From NCBI RefSeq assembly GCF_036231965.1, contig NZ_CP109499.1, positions 3,596,001 to 3,660,000 on the forward strand: a stretch of DNA of 64,000 nucleotides, given 5' to 3'. Of this stretch, positions 34,779 through 43,732 are shown one piece after another. Each line of letters starts with the position of its first letter. The first letter of the stretch is position 1. Below the pieces are notes generated by a model that made no database searches, was not told the DNA's origin, and saw nothing but the letters and a program-made list of their open reading frames with translations. The position numbers and the translations under genes are program-made. Source of the DNA: Streptomyces sp. NBC_01428. GTDB lineage: Bacteria > Actinomycetota > Actinomycetes > Streptomycetales > Streptomycetaceae.

Positions 34779-34978
34779 CCGCCGCCGATCACCCGGTCCA
34801 CCGCGTCGCCGATCGCACCGGAGATCAGACCGTCGAGTCCCAACTGGTCGATCAACGTGAAGATCCCCGCAATGATGATCATCAACCCCGCGTACTCCAC
34901 GAACCCCGCTCCCGCGTCCCGGTTCGTGTCCCGCATGCGGGAGATCACGGTTCGTGTCCACATGGCGAACCTGCTCAT
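34775..34978 (-). CDS. flp: Flp-family type IVb prepilin
   Basis: A 67-residue prepilin, the presumed major subunit of the Tad pilus. The leader MSRFAMWTRTVISRMRDTNR ends in DAG, the prepilin peptidase site is Gly23 before AGFVEY (the Flp signature G-x4-E-Y), and a hydrophobic helix follows (LMIIIAGIFTLIDQLG). ATG 34978 has GGGAGG nine bases upstream. It lies between the response regulator and the TadG-like gene. The leader is longer than in Gram-negative Flp proteins, as usual for actinobacteria. Confidence 0.85.
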   Translation of the reverse strand: MSRFAMWTRTVISRMRDTNRDAGAGFVEYAGLMIIIAGIFTLIDQLGLDGLISGAIGDAVDRVIGGG

Positions 34979-35080
34979 CAGCACTGCCCTCCCACCCGAC
35001 GCCACTAACGACCCGTGCACCGTACGTGAGAAGGCCCTTACTCCGGGTGGGCCCAGGGGCCCAACTTCCGGTCCGGGGAG

Positions 35081-35812
35081 TCATCGGCCCCACCCCTCGC
35101 GGGCCGTGCCCAGCCAGTGGGCGATCGCTTCACTGCGCGAAGAACTGTGCAGCTTCGCGAAGATGCGGTTGATGTGGTTCTTGACGGTCTTCTCGGTGAT
35201 GAAGCAGGTGGCGGCGATCTGACGGTTGTTCATGCCTGCGGCGATGAGGTCCATCACCTCCACCTCCCTTGAACTCAGGCCGAAATCAGTGCGGTTGGGG
35301 GCGCGGCGATGAAGTCCCGCCGTCACTGCGGGCCGAGCCTCCGACGACTGTGACACAGATGGTTGCAGGTGCGAAGAGAATGGCTCTGGTTGGTAGGAAA
35401 CTCCGAGTGGATCCGGGACAGCGGAGCGGCCGTCGCGCACATCCCGTACGGCGGAGATCAGTTCGGCCGCCGTGAACTCGCCATGGACGAGGTAGCCGGC
35501 CGCGCCCTTGCGCAGGGCCTCCGCCACCACCTCGGGTTCGCGGCTGTAGGTGAGCATCATGACCGGGGCGATCCTGGTCAGCCGGGGCAGGGCGGTGAGG
35601 CCGTCGGTGCCGGGCATGCGGACGTCGAGGAGGACCACGTCGGGTGCGTGGCGCAGGGCGCAGGCGAGCGCCTCCTCGCCGTCCCGGGCCGCCGCGACCA
35701 CCACGGTGTCGGGGTGCGCCTCCAGCAGGGCGGTCAGTCCGGCCCGTACGACCGGGTTGTCGTCGGCAACGAGGACGCGCAGGGGCGGGCCGGGAAGTGC
35801 CTGGTCAGGCAT
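35081..35812 (-). CDS. LuxR/NarL-family response regulator of the Tad locus
   Basis: A 243-residue response regulator. The receiver (about residues 10-125) has LVADDNPVVRAGL (acidic pair), DVVLLDVRMPG (phospho-Asp) and RKGAAGYLV (conserved Lys). After a ~50-residue linker, the LuxR-type helix-turn-helix is LSSREVEVMDLIAAGMNNRQIAATCFITEKTVKNHINRIFAKL. Its start overlaps the end of the kinase gene by eight bases, so it is the partner of that kinase. Likely targets are the pilus genes on either side, judging from position only. Confidence 0.92.
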   Translation of the reverse strand: MPDQALPGPPLRVLVADDNPVVRAGLTALLEAHPDTVVVAAARDGEEALACALRHAPDVVLLDVRMPGTDGLTALPRLTRIAPVMMLTYSREPEVVAEALRKGAAGYLVHGEFTAAELISAVRDVRDGRSAVPDPLGVSYQPEPFSSHLQPSVSQSSEARPAVTAGLHRRAPNRTDFGLSSREVEVMDLIAAGMNNRQIAATCFITEKTVKNHINRIFAKLHSSSRSEAIAHWLGTAREGWGR

Positions 35813-37184
35813 GTGCGGCCTCCTCTTGGTCGGTGGGGGCCGCGAGGCGTGCGGCCCCGCGGAGAGGGACGGTGAGACGGATCTCGGCGCCGCCCTGCGG
35901 TGCTCGGTCCAGCGCCAGCCGGCCGCCGACGCAGGCGGCGCGTTCCGTCATGCCGAGCAGGCCGAAATGGCCGGATCTCGTCCAGGTGGCGAGCATGGCC
36001 GGGGTGGCGGCCTCGGGGAGGCCCGCTCCGTCGTCCAGGACCCGTACCGAGAACTCGTCCTCGGCCACGGCCAGTTCGACGGCGGCCCGGGTGGCGCCCG
36101 CGTGGCGGTGGGTGTTCTCCAGTGCCTCGGACACGATCGCGAGGACGTGGTGGGCCGCCGCGCAGGGCAGGACCGGCGTCGCGCCCCGGTGGCGCACGGG
36201 GGTGGGGATACGGGTCCGGTTCTGGAAGTCGGCAGCCAGAGCCCGGAGTTCGGGCAGGAGGTCGGTGTCCGGGGCCGTGAGATCGGTGTGGCGGCGCAGG
36301 TCCGACAGGAGGGTGCGGGACTCGGTGGCGGCGCGGCGCGCAGCGCCGGCCACCACGGTCGCCTGACGTCGCAGTGCCTCGGGGTCCGCGGCGTCGGCGG
36401 AGGCGGCGAGGGCGTCCGCGGCGAGGGCGAGACCGTGCAGGGTCTTGGCCACCGAGTCGTGCATCTCGCGTGCCAGGCGGGCCCGTTCGGACTCGACGGC
36501 CTCGGCGACGGCGAGCCTGCTGGTCGCCTCCGACAGGGCCTGGCTGGCCGTGCCGAAGCGGAACATCAGGTTGCGCAGGGTGACGCCGACGATGCCGGCG
36601 CCGACGCAGAACCCCGCGACGAGCAGGGTGTTGGCGCCGGCTCCGGGCCGGTGTTCCCAGGCCCGGAACACCGTGAGGAGCACGACGAACTGGAGGCCGG
36701 TGAAGACGCCCGCGCCACGCCAGCCGTAGAGGAGGCCGGAGAGGAGCGGCGTGCAGACCGTGGCGTAGGCGAGGGGGGAGGCCGGGGACGCGGTGAGGAG
36801 CAGGATCGCGCCGAAGCTGAGGTCCAGGGCCATCAGGCTCGGGTGGGCGAGGAGGCGGGGTCCGAAGCGCTCCCAGTCGCGGAGCATGGCGTAGGAGCCC
36901 ATGACGCCGAGGACGGCGGCGGCGAGGACGGCGTAGCGCGCGAGGCCGTCGGCCGCGTTCGTCATCGCGAAGGGGGCGCCGACGGCGATGGCGGCGAGGC
37001 GGACGCCGAAGGCCTGGCGGCACAGTGCCTGGAGGGCGTTGAGCTGGAGGCGGACGCCGCCGGGCGCGGGGACGTCGTCGGCGAGGTAGCCGGTGCCCCG
37101 CGCGCGGTTGCGTCCGGGGCGGGCGAGCGGACCGGGCGTGTGCGGGCGGGCGGTCCGCGCGAGGCGGTGCAGGATGCCGTCCAT
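35805..37184 (-). CDS. Sensor histidine kinase (HisKA_3 type) of the Tad locus
   Basis: A 459-residue membrane kinase. Five or six N-terminal helices (about residues 50-215) make the sensor part, followed by a coiled coil (ATSRLAVAEAVESERARLAREMHDSVAKTLHGL, where His in EMHDS is the phosphorylation site) and an HATPase domain with SEALENTHRHAGATRA (N-box), VLDDGAGLP and GHFGLLGMTERA (G-boxes). The ATG overlaps the tadC stop by one base (TGATG), so kinase synthesis is coupled to the pilus proteins. NarL-type systems with purely membrane sensors often read envelope or membrane state. Confidence 0.92.
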   Translation of the reverse strand: MDGILHRLARTARPHTPGPLARPGRNRARGTGYLADDVPAPGGVRLQLNALQALCRQAFGVRLAAIAVGAPFAMTNAADGLARYAVLAAAVLGVMGSYAMLRDWERFGPRLLAHPSLMALDLSFGAILLLTASPASPLAYATVCTPLLSGLLYGWRGAGVFTGLQFVVLLTVFRAWEHRPGAGANTLLVAGFCVGAGIVGVTLRNLMFRFGTASQALSEATSRLAVAEAVESERARLAREMHDSVAKTLHGLALAADALAASADAADPEALRRQATVVAGAARRAATESRTLLSDLRRHTDLTAPDTDLLPELRALAADFQNRTRIPTPVRHRGATPVLPCAAAHHVLAIVSEALENTHRHAGATRAAVELAVAEDEFSVRVLDDGAGLPEAATPAMLATWTRSGHFGLLGMTERAACVGGRLALDRAPQGGAEIRLTVPLRGAARLAAPTDQEEAAHA

Positions 37185-38074
37185 CAGCGCCCCAGGATCG
37201 AGCCGAAGTTCGTCCCCGAGCCCAGGAACATGCCGGTGGCGATGAGGATCATCGTCGCGGGGAGCATGAAGACGAGGGTGACCATGGTCGCCTTGGGGAT
37301 GGTCTTGGCGGCACGGCGGCGGGCGTTCTGGGCGTCCGTGCGGCGCATGTCGGTGGCGAGCTGGATGAGCGTCTCGGCGATCGGTGAGCCGAGCTCCTCG
37401 CCCTGCTGGAGGGCCGAGACGAACTGGGCGACCTGCTCGGAGGAGTTGCGCCGGCGGAGTTCGTCGAAGGCCTGGCGGCGGCTGACGCCCATGTCCATCT
37501 GGCGCAGGGTGATGCGCAGTTCGTCGGCCCAGGGGCCCTCGTACTTCTCGGCGACGCGGTCGAGTGCCTGGCGGAAGCCGAGGCCCGCGGAGACGACGAC
37601 GGCGAGGACGTCCAGGAAGTCGGGCAGCGTGCGGTCGATGACGTCCTTGCGTTCCCGGACCGCCTGCCAGATCAGGGCGTCCGCGGCGACCAGCCCGAAG
37701 GCCAGGGTGAGCACGGCGAACAGGAGCTGGCCGTTGGAGAGGAAGACCAGACCGAGGACGACGCCGAAGATGCCGTACACCGCGCGGCGGGCCGCGTAGC
37801 GGTTGAGCGTCAGGCCGCCGGGGTTGCCCGCCATGTCGATGCGGCGGCGTTTGGCGTCCACCCGGCGCGGGCCCATCAGGCGCAGCACGGTCGGCGCGAA
37901 GCGCATGCCGAGGCGGTCGACGGCCGAGTCCGCGGTGGAGACGCGGGTGCCGCCGACCTCCAGGGCGAGCTGGAGGTCGCTGGGGAGCTTGGCGTCGGCG
38001 CGGATCATCCGGACGCCCAGGAGGACGCCGGCGACGGCCGCGCCCATCAGGACGGCGAGCAGCAGCGGCAGCAT
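37184..38074 (-). CDS. tadC: Tad secretion system inner-membrane protein TadC
   Basis: A 296-residue member of the type II secretion F family: a first helix (LPLLLAVLMGAAVAGVLLGVRM), two helices in the middle (RAVYGIFGVVLGLVFL and LLFAVLTLAFGLVAADALIW), the cytoplasmic T2SSF domain DFLDVLAVVVSAGLGFRQALDRV, GEELGSPIAETL, and a last helix (MVTLVFMLPATMILIATGMFL). With TadB it forms the platform that moves pilin under power from TadA. It follows tadB by 12 bases. Confidence 0.93.
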   Translation of the reverse strand: MLPLLLAVLMGAAVAGVLLGVRMIRADAKLPSDLQLALEVGGTRVSTADSAVDRLGMRFAPTVLRLMGPRRVDAKRRRIDMAGNPGGLTLNRYAARRAVYGIFGVVLGLVFLSNGQLLFAVLTLAFGLVAADALIWQAVRERKDVIDRTLPDFLDVLAVVVSAGLGFRQALDRVAEKYEGPWADELRITLRQMDMGVSRRQAFDELRRRNSSEQVAQFVSALQQGEELGSPIAETLIQLATDMRRTDAQNARRRAAKTIPKATMVTLVFMLPATMILIATGMFLGSGTNFGSILGR

Positions 38075-38086
38075 GGTGACCCCTCC

Positions 38087-39028
38087 CTACACTTCGATCT
38101 TGCCGAGGCGGCGGATGACGAAGAAGCCCACGGTGTAGAGGCCGAGGGCCAGCAGGACGAGGCCCTGGCCGAGCGGGGAGCCGGTGACGCGAGCGAGGGC
38201 CCCCTCGTTCGAGGAGTTGATCAGGACCAGGGAGCCGATACCGAGGAACGGGACGGTGAAGGCGGTCGCGTTGACCTCGGAGAGCATGGTGCGGACCTCG
38301 CGCCGGGTCTCCTTGCGGTCCTCCAGGGTCTGGGTCAGGTTGCGCAGGGAGTTGACCACGGAGCCGCCCGCCTTGTTCGCGAGGACCAGCGTGGTGACGA
38401 GGACGATCAGTTCGCGGGACGGCAGCCGCTCGGACAGTTCGCCGAGCGCGTCGTCGATGGTCCGCCCCAGCATCAGCTGGTCCGCCACGTGGGCGAGTTC
38501 CTCGCCCGCCGGGGCCTCCAGCTCCTCGGCGGCCATGGCGAGCGCGGTGCGCAGGGCGAGACCGGCCGCCGTGGCGTTCGCCAGCAGGCGTGCCACGTCG
38601 GGGAGTTGGTTGATGAAGGCCTCGATGCGTTTCTGGCGCTGCCAGTTGAGGAAGATGGCCGCGCTCCACACCCCGAGGAGGGCGGCGATCGGGCCGAAGA
38701 AGGGGGCGAGGGTGGCGGCGGCGATCAGCCAGAGGGCGACGACCACGGCGGTGACGTAGGTGAAGAACTCCCCCGCGGTGATGTCGAGTCCGGTGGCCGA
38801 GAGGCGCAGGTGGATCGTGCGGCCGAGCCGGGTGCGGCGCAGCCTGCGGTCCACGCCCGCGAAGTGCCGGACACGGCCGGCGCCGGAGCGCGGCGGGCCG
38901 GTGCCGGAGAGGCGGTCGACGAGCGCCCGGCGCTGGGCGCGGCCCGAGGCGTAGGTGTGCACGCCCGCGACGGCGAGTGTGCCGCACAGGACGGTTCCGC
39001 CGAGGGCGAGGAGGGCGGGGTCGTTCAT
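38087..39028 (-). CDS. tadB: Tad secretion system inner-membrane protein TadB
   Basis: A 313-residue F-family platform protein. A short N-terminal helix (LLALGGTVLCGTLAVAG), paired helices around residues 95-130 (FFTYVTAVVVALWLIAAATLAPFFGPIAALLGVWSAAIF), the T2SSF domain with NQLPDVARLLANATAAGLALRTALA and MLGRTIDDALGEL, then two C-terminal helices. It lies between tadA (28 bases) and tadC (12 bases), the usual order. Confidence 0.93.
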   Translation of the reverse strand: MNDPALLALGGTVLCGTLAVAGVHTYASGRAQRRALVDRLSGTGPPRSGAGRVRHFAGVDRRLRRTRLGRTIHLRLSATGLDITAGEFFTYVTAVVVALWLIAAATLAPFFGPIAALLGVWSAAIFLNWQRQKRIEAFINQLPDVARLLANATAAGLALRTALAMAAEELEAPAGEELAHVADQLMLGRTIDDALGELSERLPSRELIVLVTTLVLANKAGGSVVNSLRNLTQTLEDRKETRREVRTMLSEVNATAFTVPFLGIGSLVLINSSNEGALARVTGSPLGQGLVLLALGLYTVGFFVIRRLGKIEV

Positions 39029-39056
39029 GGCAGCCTCCCTTCGGAGGTGGGCGGCG

Positions 39057-40397
39057 TCATCCGATGGCCTGCCGGGTGGGGAGGAGGTCGATGGCCTCGG
39101 CGACGCCGAAGGCGGGCGGCAGCGGCTCGTTGGCGACGTACAGCTTCTCCGCGACCGAGCGGGGCAGCGGGAGGTGCTCGAAGTGGCCCCGGACGACGCG
39201 GTCGGGGCCGACGGGGCGGGGCACGAACCGGGTGACGGGGCTGACGCGGAACTGTTCGCGGCCGTGCGAGACGAGCAGGGCGATCTCGGTGACCTTGCGG
39301 GAGCCGTCGGCGTGCCGGGAGAGCTGGACGACGACTTCGACGGCGGAGTTGATCTGGTCCTTCAGCGCCTCGAAGGGGATCTGCACCTCGGACATGGAGC
39401 CGAGGGTCTGCAGACGCATGAGGGCGTCCTCGGCGGAGTTCGCGTGCACGGTGGCGAGCGAGCCGTCGTGGCCGGTGGACATGGCCTGGAGCATGTCGAG
39501 GGTCTCGCCGCCGCGGACCTCGCCGACGATGATCCGGTCGGGGCGCATGCGCAGGGAGTTGCGGACCAGGTCGCGGATGGTGATCTGGCCCTTGCCCTCC
39601 ACGTTCGGGGGCCGCGACTCCAGGCGGATGACGTGCTCCTGCTGGAGCTGGAGTTCGGCGGAGTCCTCGATGGTGATGATGCGCTCGTGGGACGGGATCA
39701 GTCCGGACAGCGCGTTCAGCAGGGTGGTCTTGCCGCTGCCGGTGCCGCCGCTGACGATGACGTTGAACCGGGCCCGGACGAAGGCCGCGAGGAGCATGAG
39801 CATCTGCTCGTCGAGGGAGCCGAGGCCGATCAGTTCGGGGAGCGTGTAGGCGCGCGGGAAGCGGCGGATGGTGAGGGTGGGGCCGGTCAGGGCGAGCGGC
39901 GGGATGATGACGTTGACGCGCTCGCCGGTGGGCAGCCGGGCGTCGACCATCGGGTTGGACTCGTCGACGCGGCGGTTGACCGTCGAGACGATGCGTTCGA
40001 TGGTCTGCATGAGCTGCTCGTTCGACGCGAAGCGCAGCGGCAGCTGTTCGACGCGGCCGGCCCGCTCGACGAAGATCGAGTCGGGGCCGTTGACCATGAT
40101 CTCGGTGATCGAGGCGTCCGCGAGGAGCGGTTCGAGGACGCCGAGTCCGAGGGCCTCGTCGACGACCCGGCGGATCAGCTGGGAGCGTTCGGCGGAGGAC
40201 AGGACCGGGCCCTCGCGGCTGATGATGTGGCCGAGGACGCGTTCGAGGCGGACGCGGCGTTCGGCCGCGGCCAGGCTGGACATCTCCGCGAGGTCGATCT
40301 CCTCGAGGAGTTTCGCGCGGTAGACGGCGACGAGGTGTCCGTCCTCACGGGCGGGTCCCCCCTCGTCGGGGGTCGCGATGCGGGAACGCAGGCTCAT
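39057..40397 (-). CDS. tadA: Tad pilus assembly ATPase TadA/CpaF
   Basis: A 446-residue secretion ATPase that drives pilin polymerisation. The N-terminal helical domain includes IISREGPVLSSAERSQLIRRVVDEALGLGVLEPLLADASITEIMVNG; the ATPase core has Walker A VSGGTGSGKTTLLNAL, an Asp/His-box region LQQEHVIRLESRPPN, Walker B/His motif RIIVGEVRGGETLDMLQAMSTGHDGSLATVHANS. Length fits CpaF. It sits upstream of tadB and downstream of tadE on the same transcript. Confidence 0.95.
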   Translation of the reverse strand: MSLRSRIATPDEGGPAREDGHLVAVYRAKLLEEIDLAEMSSLAAAERRVRLERVLGHIISREGPVLSSAERSQLIRRVVDEALGLGVLEPLLADASITEIMVNGPDSIFVERAGRVEQLPLRFASNEQLMQTIERIVSTVNRRVDESNPMVDARLPTGERVNVIIPPLALTGPTLTIRRFPRAYTLPELIGLGSLDEQMLMLLAAFVRARFNVIVSGGTGSGKTTLLNALSGLIPSHERIITIEDSAELQLQQEHVIRLESRPPNVEGKGQITIRDLVRNSLRMRPDRIIVGEVRGGETLDMLQAMSTGHDGSLATVHANSAEDALMRLQTLGSMSEVQIPFEALKDQINSAVEVVVQLSRHADGSRKVTEIALLVSHGREQFRVSPVTRFVPRPVGPDRVVRGHFEHLPLPRSVAEKLYVANEPLPPAFGVAEAIDLLPTRQAIG

Positions 40398-40415
40398 GGT
40401 GTCGGCTCCTCCCGG

Positions 40416-41072
40416 TCAGTCGTCGGTGGGCATGGTGGCCTTGCGGGACAGGTCGTAGCCGCCGAAGAGCGGGATGACGCCCGGGACGTGGACGGTGACG
40501 GTCGCGGTGGTGAGGTCGGCCCCCTGGGCGGGCGCGACCTGCGGGTCGAGCCAGCCGCTGACGGCGGCCTGTCCCGCCGCGGCGCCGTCGCCGCCCTGGG
40601 AGGCGACGCGCGCGGCGGCCCGTGCCCCGGAGCCGGCCTGGTTCGCGCCGTACCCGATGAGGCCGAGCTGGATCGTCGCCATGCCGATGAGCAGCAGGAT
40701 GGGCAGGAATCCGGTGAACTCCAGGATGGAGACGCCCCGGTCGTCCCGCAGGCGGCGGGTGACGCGGCGGGCACGGAGACGGGTGGCCGCGGCCGGGGGG
40801 CCGCCGGTGCCCGGCGCCGGGGCCGGGCAACGGGCGCCCGGCGTCAGGACGGCGTGCGTCGCCGGGACGGCGGGGGCGCTCCCGGCACGGCGGGCTCCGG
40901 TGGCGCGGAGCCGGCCGGCGGCCCGACGGGCGGCCGGCGTACGGGCGCTCCCGACCCGGCGGCCGCCGCCGCGCGGCGCTCCGGTCGGATCGGTGCACCC
41001 CGGTTCGCGGCGCCGGAGTCCGAGGCGGAAGCCCGGCAGGAGGACCGGTGGCCGTCGCAGGAACGTCCTCAT
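40416..41072 (-). CDS. tadE: TadE-family pseudopilin
   Basis: A 218-residue protein starting at ATG 41072, which overlaps the stop of the upstream ATPase-TadE gene (ATGA). The first ~110 residues are an Arg/Pro/Ala-rich cytoplasmic stretch; then comes the TadE signature RRLRDDRGVSILEFTGFLPILLLIGMATIQLGLIGYG, with a prepilin peptidase-like site G|VSILEF, and a short extracellular domain. An internal start nearer the TadE domain is possible, since the long Arg-rich leader is unlike typical TadE proteins. Confidence 0.85.
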   Translation of the reverse strand: MRTFLRRPPVLLPGFRLGLRRREPGCTDPTGAPRGGGRRVGSARTPAARRAAGRLRATGARRAGSAPAVPATHAVLTPGARCPAPAPGTGGPPAAATRLRARRVTRRLRDDRGVSILEFTGFLPILLLIGMATIQLGLIGYGANQAGSGARAAARVASQGGDGAAAGQAAVSGWLDPQVAPAQGADLTTATVTVHVPGVIPLFGGYDLSRKATMPTDD

Positions 41073-42688
41073 CCGTCGTCCCCTTCCAGTGCCGCGCCCG
41101 CCGTGCCCTTCACGTGGAAACCCGCGTCGAAGCCGGGGAAGAACAGGGGGACGTCGACCTCGACGGTGGCCTTCATGACCGAGCCGGCCGGGGCGCAGCC
41201 GATGCCCGCGCCCTGCCAGGCGCCGGGGAGGTGCTTGCTGCCCGCCGCCGCGCAGGCGCCGCCGACGTCGCCGTTCACCGCGTACGCGGCGGTCGCGGCC
41301 CGTGCCGCCTCGTCGGCCGCGTTCCCGGCGAGGGAGTACGAGTAGCCGTACAGCACGCACTGCCACAGGATCGTCATGACGACGAGCAGCAGCGGGAACA
41401 TCCCGGCGAACTCGAGGGTGACGGCTCCCCGGTCGCCGCCCCTGCGGCGCAGGCCGATCGCGCCCCGGTCGGCCACCGGTGCCTTGCGCCGTCGGCCGCC
41501 GGCCCCGCCCTCCTGCGCAACCACGAGGCCCAGCTCGCCGGCCAGGGTCCACTGGGCCTGCTTGACGGTCGAGCGGGCGTCCAGGTCCTGGAGCCGGCCC
41601 GCGTCGACGACGGCCTGGAGTTCCTTGAAGGCGGCGGGGACGGAGGTGCGGGCGACCTTGGTGCCGGTGACGCGTTCGACGAGGGACGGCTGGATCTCCG
41701 TACCGCGGGCGAAGCGGTTGACGACCGTGGTGGTCTCCTCCGCCTTGCGGATCTGGAGGCGGTCCCACATCCGGACCATGCGCTTGGCCGCGCGGACGGC
41801 GACGACGTCGGGGGTGACCAGCAGCAGGGCCACATCGGCCAGTTCGACGGCGGCGGCGGTCGCCGAGTTCATCTGGGAGCCGCAGTCGACGACCACCACG
41901 TCGTGGCGGGAGCGGAGCGCGCCGAGGACCTGGCGGGTCACCCGGTCGGTGACCTCCTCGCCGCGTTCGCCCTCGGCGGGGGCGAGCAGCAGGGCGACGC
42001 CGCTGTCGTGGGTGTAGACGGCGTCCTGGAGGACGCGCGGGTTGATGTCGGTGATGGCGGCGAGGTCGGCCACCGAGCGGCGGAACTGCACGTCGAGGTA
42101 GGAGGCCACGTCGCCGGACTGGAGGTCGAGGTCGAGCAGGGCGACGTTGCGGCCGGACGCCTGCGCCGCGAGGGCGAGTTGGACGGCGGTGACGGTCGCG
42201 CCGACACCGCCCTTGGCGCCGGTCACGGTGACGACGGTGCCGCCGGGGCCCGTGTACAGGGCGGGTGCGCCGCTGTGCAGGTGGCGGCGCATGCCGGCGG
42301 ACCAGGAGGCGGCTGCCTGGACGCGTTCGGCGAGGGCGTCGTAGCCGAGGGGAAGGCCGATGATGCCGCGGGCGCCGGAGTCCATGGCGGCGGTCAGGAC
42401 GCCGGTGCTGGTGTCGGCGGTGATGAGGACGACACCGACGGCGGGGAAGCGCATCACGAGGTCGCGGATCAGGTCCAACGCCGGTACGGGGCCGATGCGT
42501 TCGTGGACGAGGACCACTTCGGGCAGTTCGTCCAGGGACTCGGCGGCCAGCCGTGCCAGCGTGTCGAGCAGGGCCGTGGAGTCGGGGACCGGCGGGGCGG
42601 GTTCGGCGTCGGCGAGCTGGCTCAGCAGGGTGGTGAGGGCGCGGGCCGAGTCGATGTCGCCGACGGCGGAGAGGATGCGGACGGTCAT
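41069..42688 (-). CDS. CpaE/TadZ-like ATPase fused in frame to a TadE pseudopilin
   Basis: A 539-residue protein. Residues 1-130 form a receiver-like domain without the phospho-Asp (PEVVLVHERIGPVPALDLI); 140-390 are a MinD/ParA-like ATPase with an atypical Walker A KGGVGATVTAVQLA (the usual second Lys is replaced), VALLDLDLQSGDVASYL and HDVVVVDCGS, as in TadZ/CpaE, which places the pilus in the cell. Then after a basic linker, DRG|AVTLEFAGMFPLLLVVMTILWQCVLYGYSYS and a 118-residue extracellular part form a complete TadE pseudopilin, with the prepilin-peptidase-like cleavage after Gly421. The frame is continuous. Internal GTG codons near 41523 and 41480 could also give separate TadE. Confidence 0.88.
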   Translation of the reverse strand: MTVRILSAVGDIDSARALTTLLSQLADAEPAPPVPDSTALLDTLARLAAESLDELPEVVLVHERIGPVPALDLIRDLVMRFPAVGVVLITADTSTGVLTAAMDSGARGIIGLPLGYDALAERVQAAASWSAGMRRHLHSGAPALYTGPGGTVVTVTGAKGGVGATVTAVQLALAAQASGRNVALLDLDLQSGDVASYLDVQFRRSVADLAAITDINPRVLQDAVYTHDSGVALLLAPAEGERGEEVTDRVTRQVLGALRSRHDVVVVDCGSQMNSATAAAVELADVALLLVTPDVVAVRAAKRMVRMWDRLQIRKAEETTTVVNRFARGTEIQPSLVERVTGTKVARTSVPAAFKELQAVVDAGRLQDLDARSTVKQAQWTLAGELGLVVAQEGGAGGRRRKAPVADRGAIGLRRRGGDRGAVTLEFAGMFPLLLVVMTILWQCVLYGYSYSLAGNAADEAARAATAAYAVNGDVGGACAAAGSKHLPGAWQGAGIGCAPAGSVMKATVEVDVPLFFPGFDAGFHVKGTAGAALEGDDG

Positions 42689-42841
42689 CGGCCCAGCTCC
42701 TCGTGGGCGTGTGGCGCCGCGGGCCGCCGGGCCCGCGCGGCACGCGTGCGCGGTACCGGCCTCGGGTCCCGGCCGGTACGTGGGGGCCTCGGGCGGGGAC
42801 TCCGGCAGCGCCCCGTGGGCATGGACCTCATGCGCGGCCTC

Positions 42842-43555
42842 CTACTTGTCCTCGTCGAGGGTGTACGTACGGTCGCCGGGCGCGACGGCCGCGTCGGAGC
42901 CTCCCGCGACCAGGGCGAGCCGGACGTGTTCGGCGAACGACTCCGCGTAGGCGACGCGTTGGGCGTCGGCGGTGCCGAGGGCGAAGGTGATGGGGACGGC
43001 CTGGTTGGCGTTGTTGCGCCGGTCGGAGCTGGACTGGCCGGGGTCGAGCGCGGTGAGTTTGCCGACGTCGATGACGCGGGCGTTCTCGACGATCACCTTG
43101 GACTGGTCGACGCCCTTGTCGTTCTCGGCCTTGAAGGTGGCGTAGATGTTCACCCGCGAGCCGGGGTTGATCTTGCCCGCGACACCGGTCGCCGCGTCGA
43201 TCATGATGGCGATCTCCTGCTGCCCCGCGGCCAGCCGGGGCCGCTCGACGATCATGTCGGCCTGGAGCAGCGAGCCCTTCTCCAGCTGGGTGACGGCGAT
43301 CTTGCCGCGGATCTGGGAGAGGCTGGTGACGGCGGTGGACGACAGCCATCGCTCGGGCATCGAGATCTTCTCGAACTGGTCGGCCGTCAGCTCCTTGTAG
43401 GGAGCGATGTCGTCCTTCAGGCGGTACGCCGTGACCTCCGGGCCGACCTTGGAGTTCACGTCGCGGATCACCGAGAGGACTCCGGCGAAGGCGCCGAGGG
43501 CGCACAGGACCGAGAGGACCAGCAGGATGACGCCGCGGCGCTGGCGCGAGTTCAC
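42842..43555 (-). CDS. cpaB: Flp pilus assembly protein CpaB/RcpC
   Basis: A 237-residue SAF-domain protein anchored by one N-terminal helix (RGVILLVLSVLCALGAFAGVLSVI). The SAF part is KDDIAPYKELTADQFEKISMPERW, IRGKIAVTQLEKGSLLQADMI; the RcpC-like part includes IAIMIDAATGVAGKINPGSRVNIYATFKAEN. In Gram-negative bacteria CpaB interacts with the secretin; here, in a monoderm, it probably binds the wall or pilus. It is upstream of the ATPase-TadE gene with a 153-base gap. Confidence 0.9.
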   Translation of the reverse strand: MNSRQRRGVILLVLSVLCALGAFAGVLSVIRDVNSKVGPEVTAYRLKDDIAPYKELTADQFEKISMPERWLSSTAVTSLSQIRGKIAVTQLEKGSLLQADMIVERPRLAAGQQEIAIMIDAATGVAGKINPGSRVNIYATFKAENDKGVDQSKVIVENARVIDVGKLTALDPGQSSSDRRNNANQAVPITFALGTADAQRVAYAESFAEHVRLALVAGGSDAAVAPGDRTYTLDEDK

Positions 43556-43732
43556 TGAATCTCACCTCGTGGAGCGGGACCGGGGACGGGACCGAGCTGT
43601 CTGTTCTGCCAAGGTGCCGGGGGGTGTGCCCCGGGGTGGTGCAGCATGCTCCGGACAACCTCGATCTGCGGGGGACGGCGGGTCGTGCGGTGGCGCCTGG
43701 TGCTGTTCGGATGTGGCCGGTGATGCCGGGGC

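Noticed and set aside
35805..38987. 1060-codon continuous minus-strand frame through tadB, tadC and the kinase
   Set aside because: Only the part from 37184 codes (kinase). The upstream extension is a wrong-frame reading of tadC and tadB with Arg/Pro/His-rich product.
41069..41530. Reading the ATPase-TadE fusion as a frameshift or assembly artefact
   Set aside because: The frame is open, of uniform third-position G/C and without interruption through the join, and the linker is a normal basic stretch, so an artefact is not indicated.
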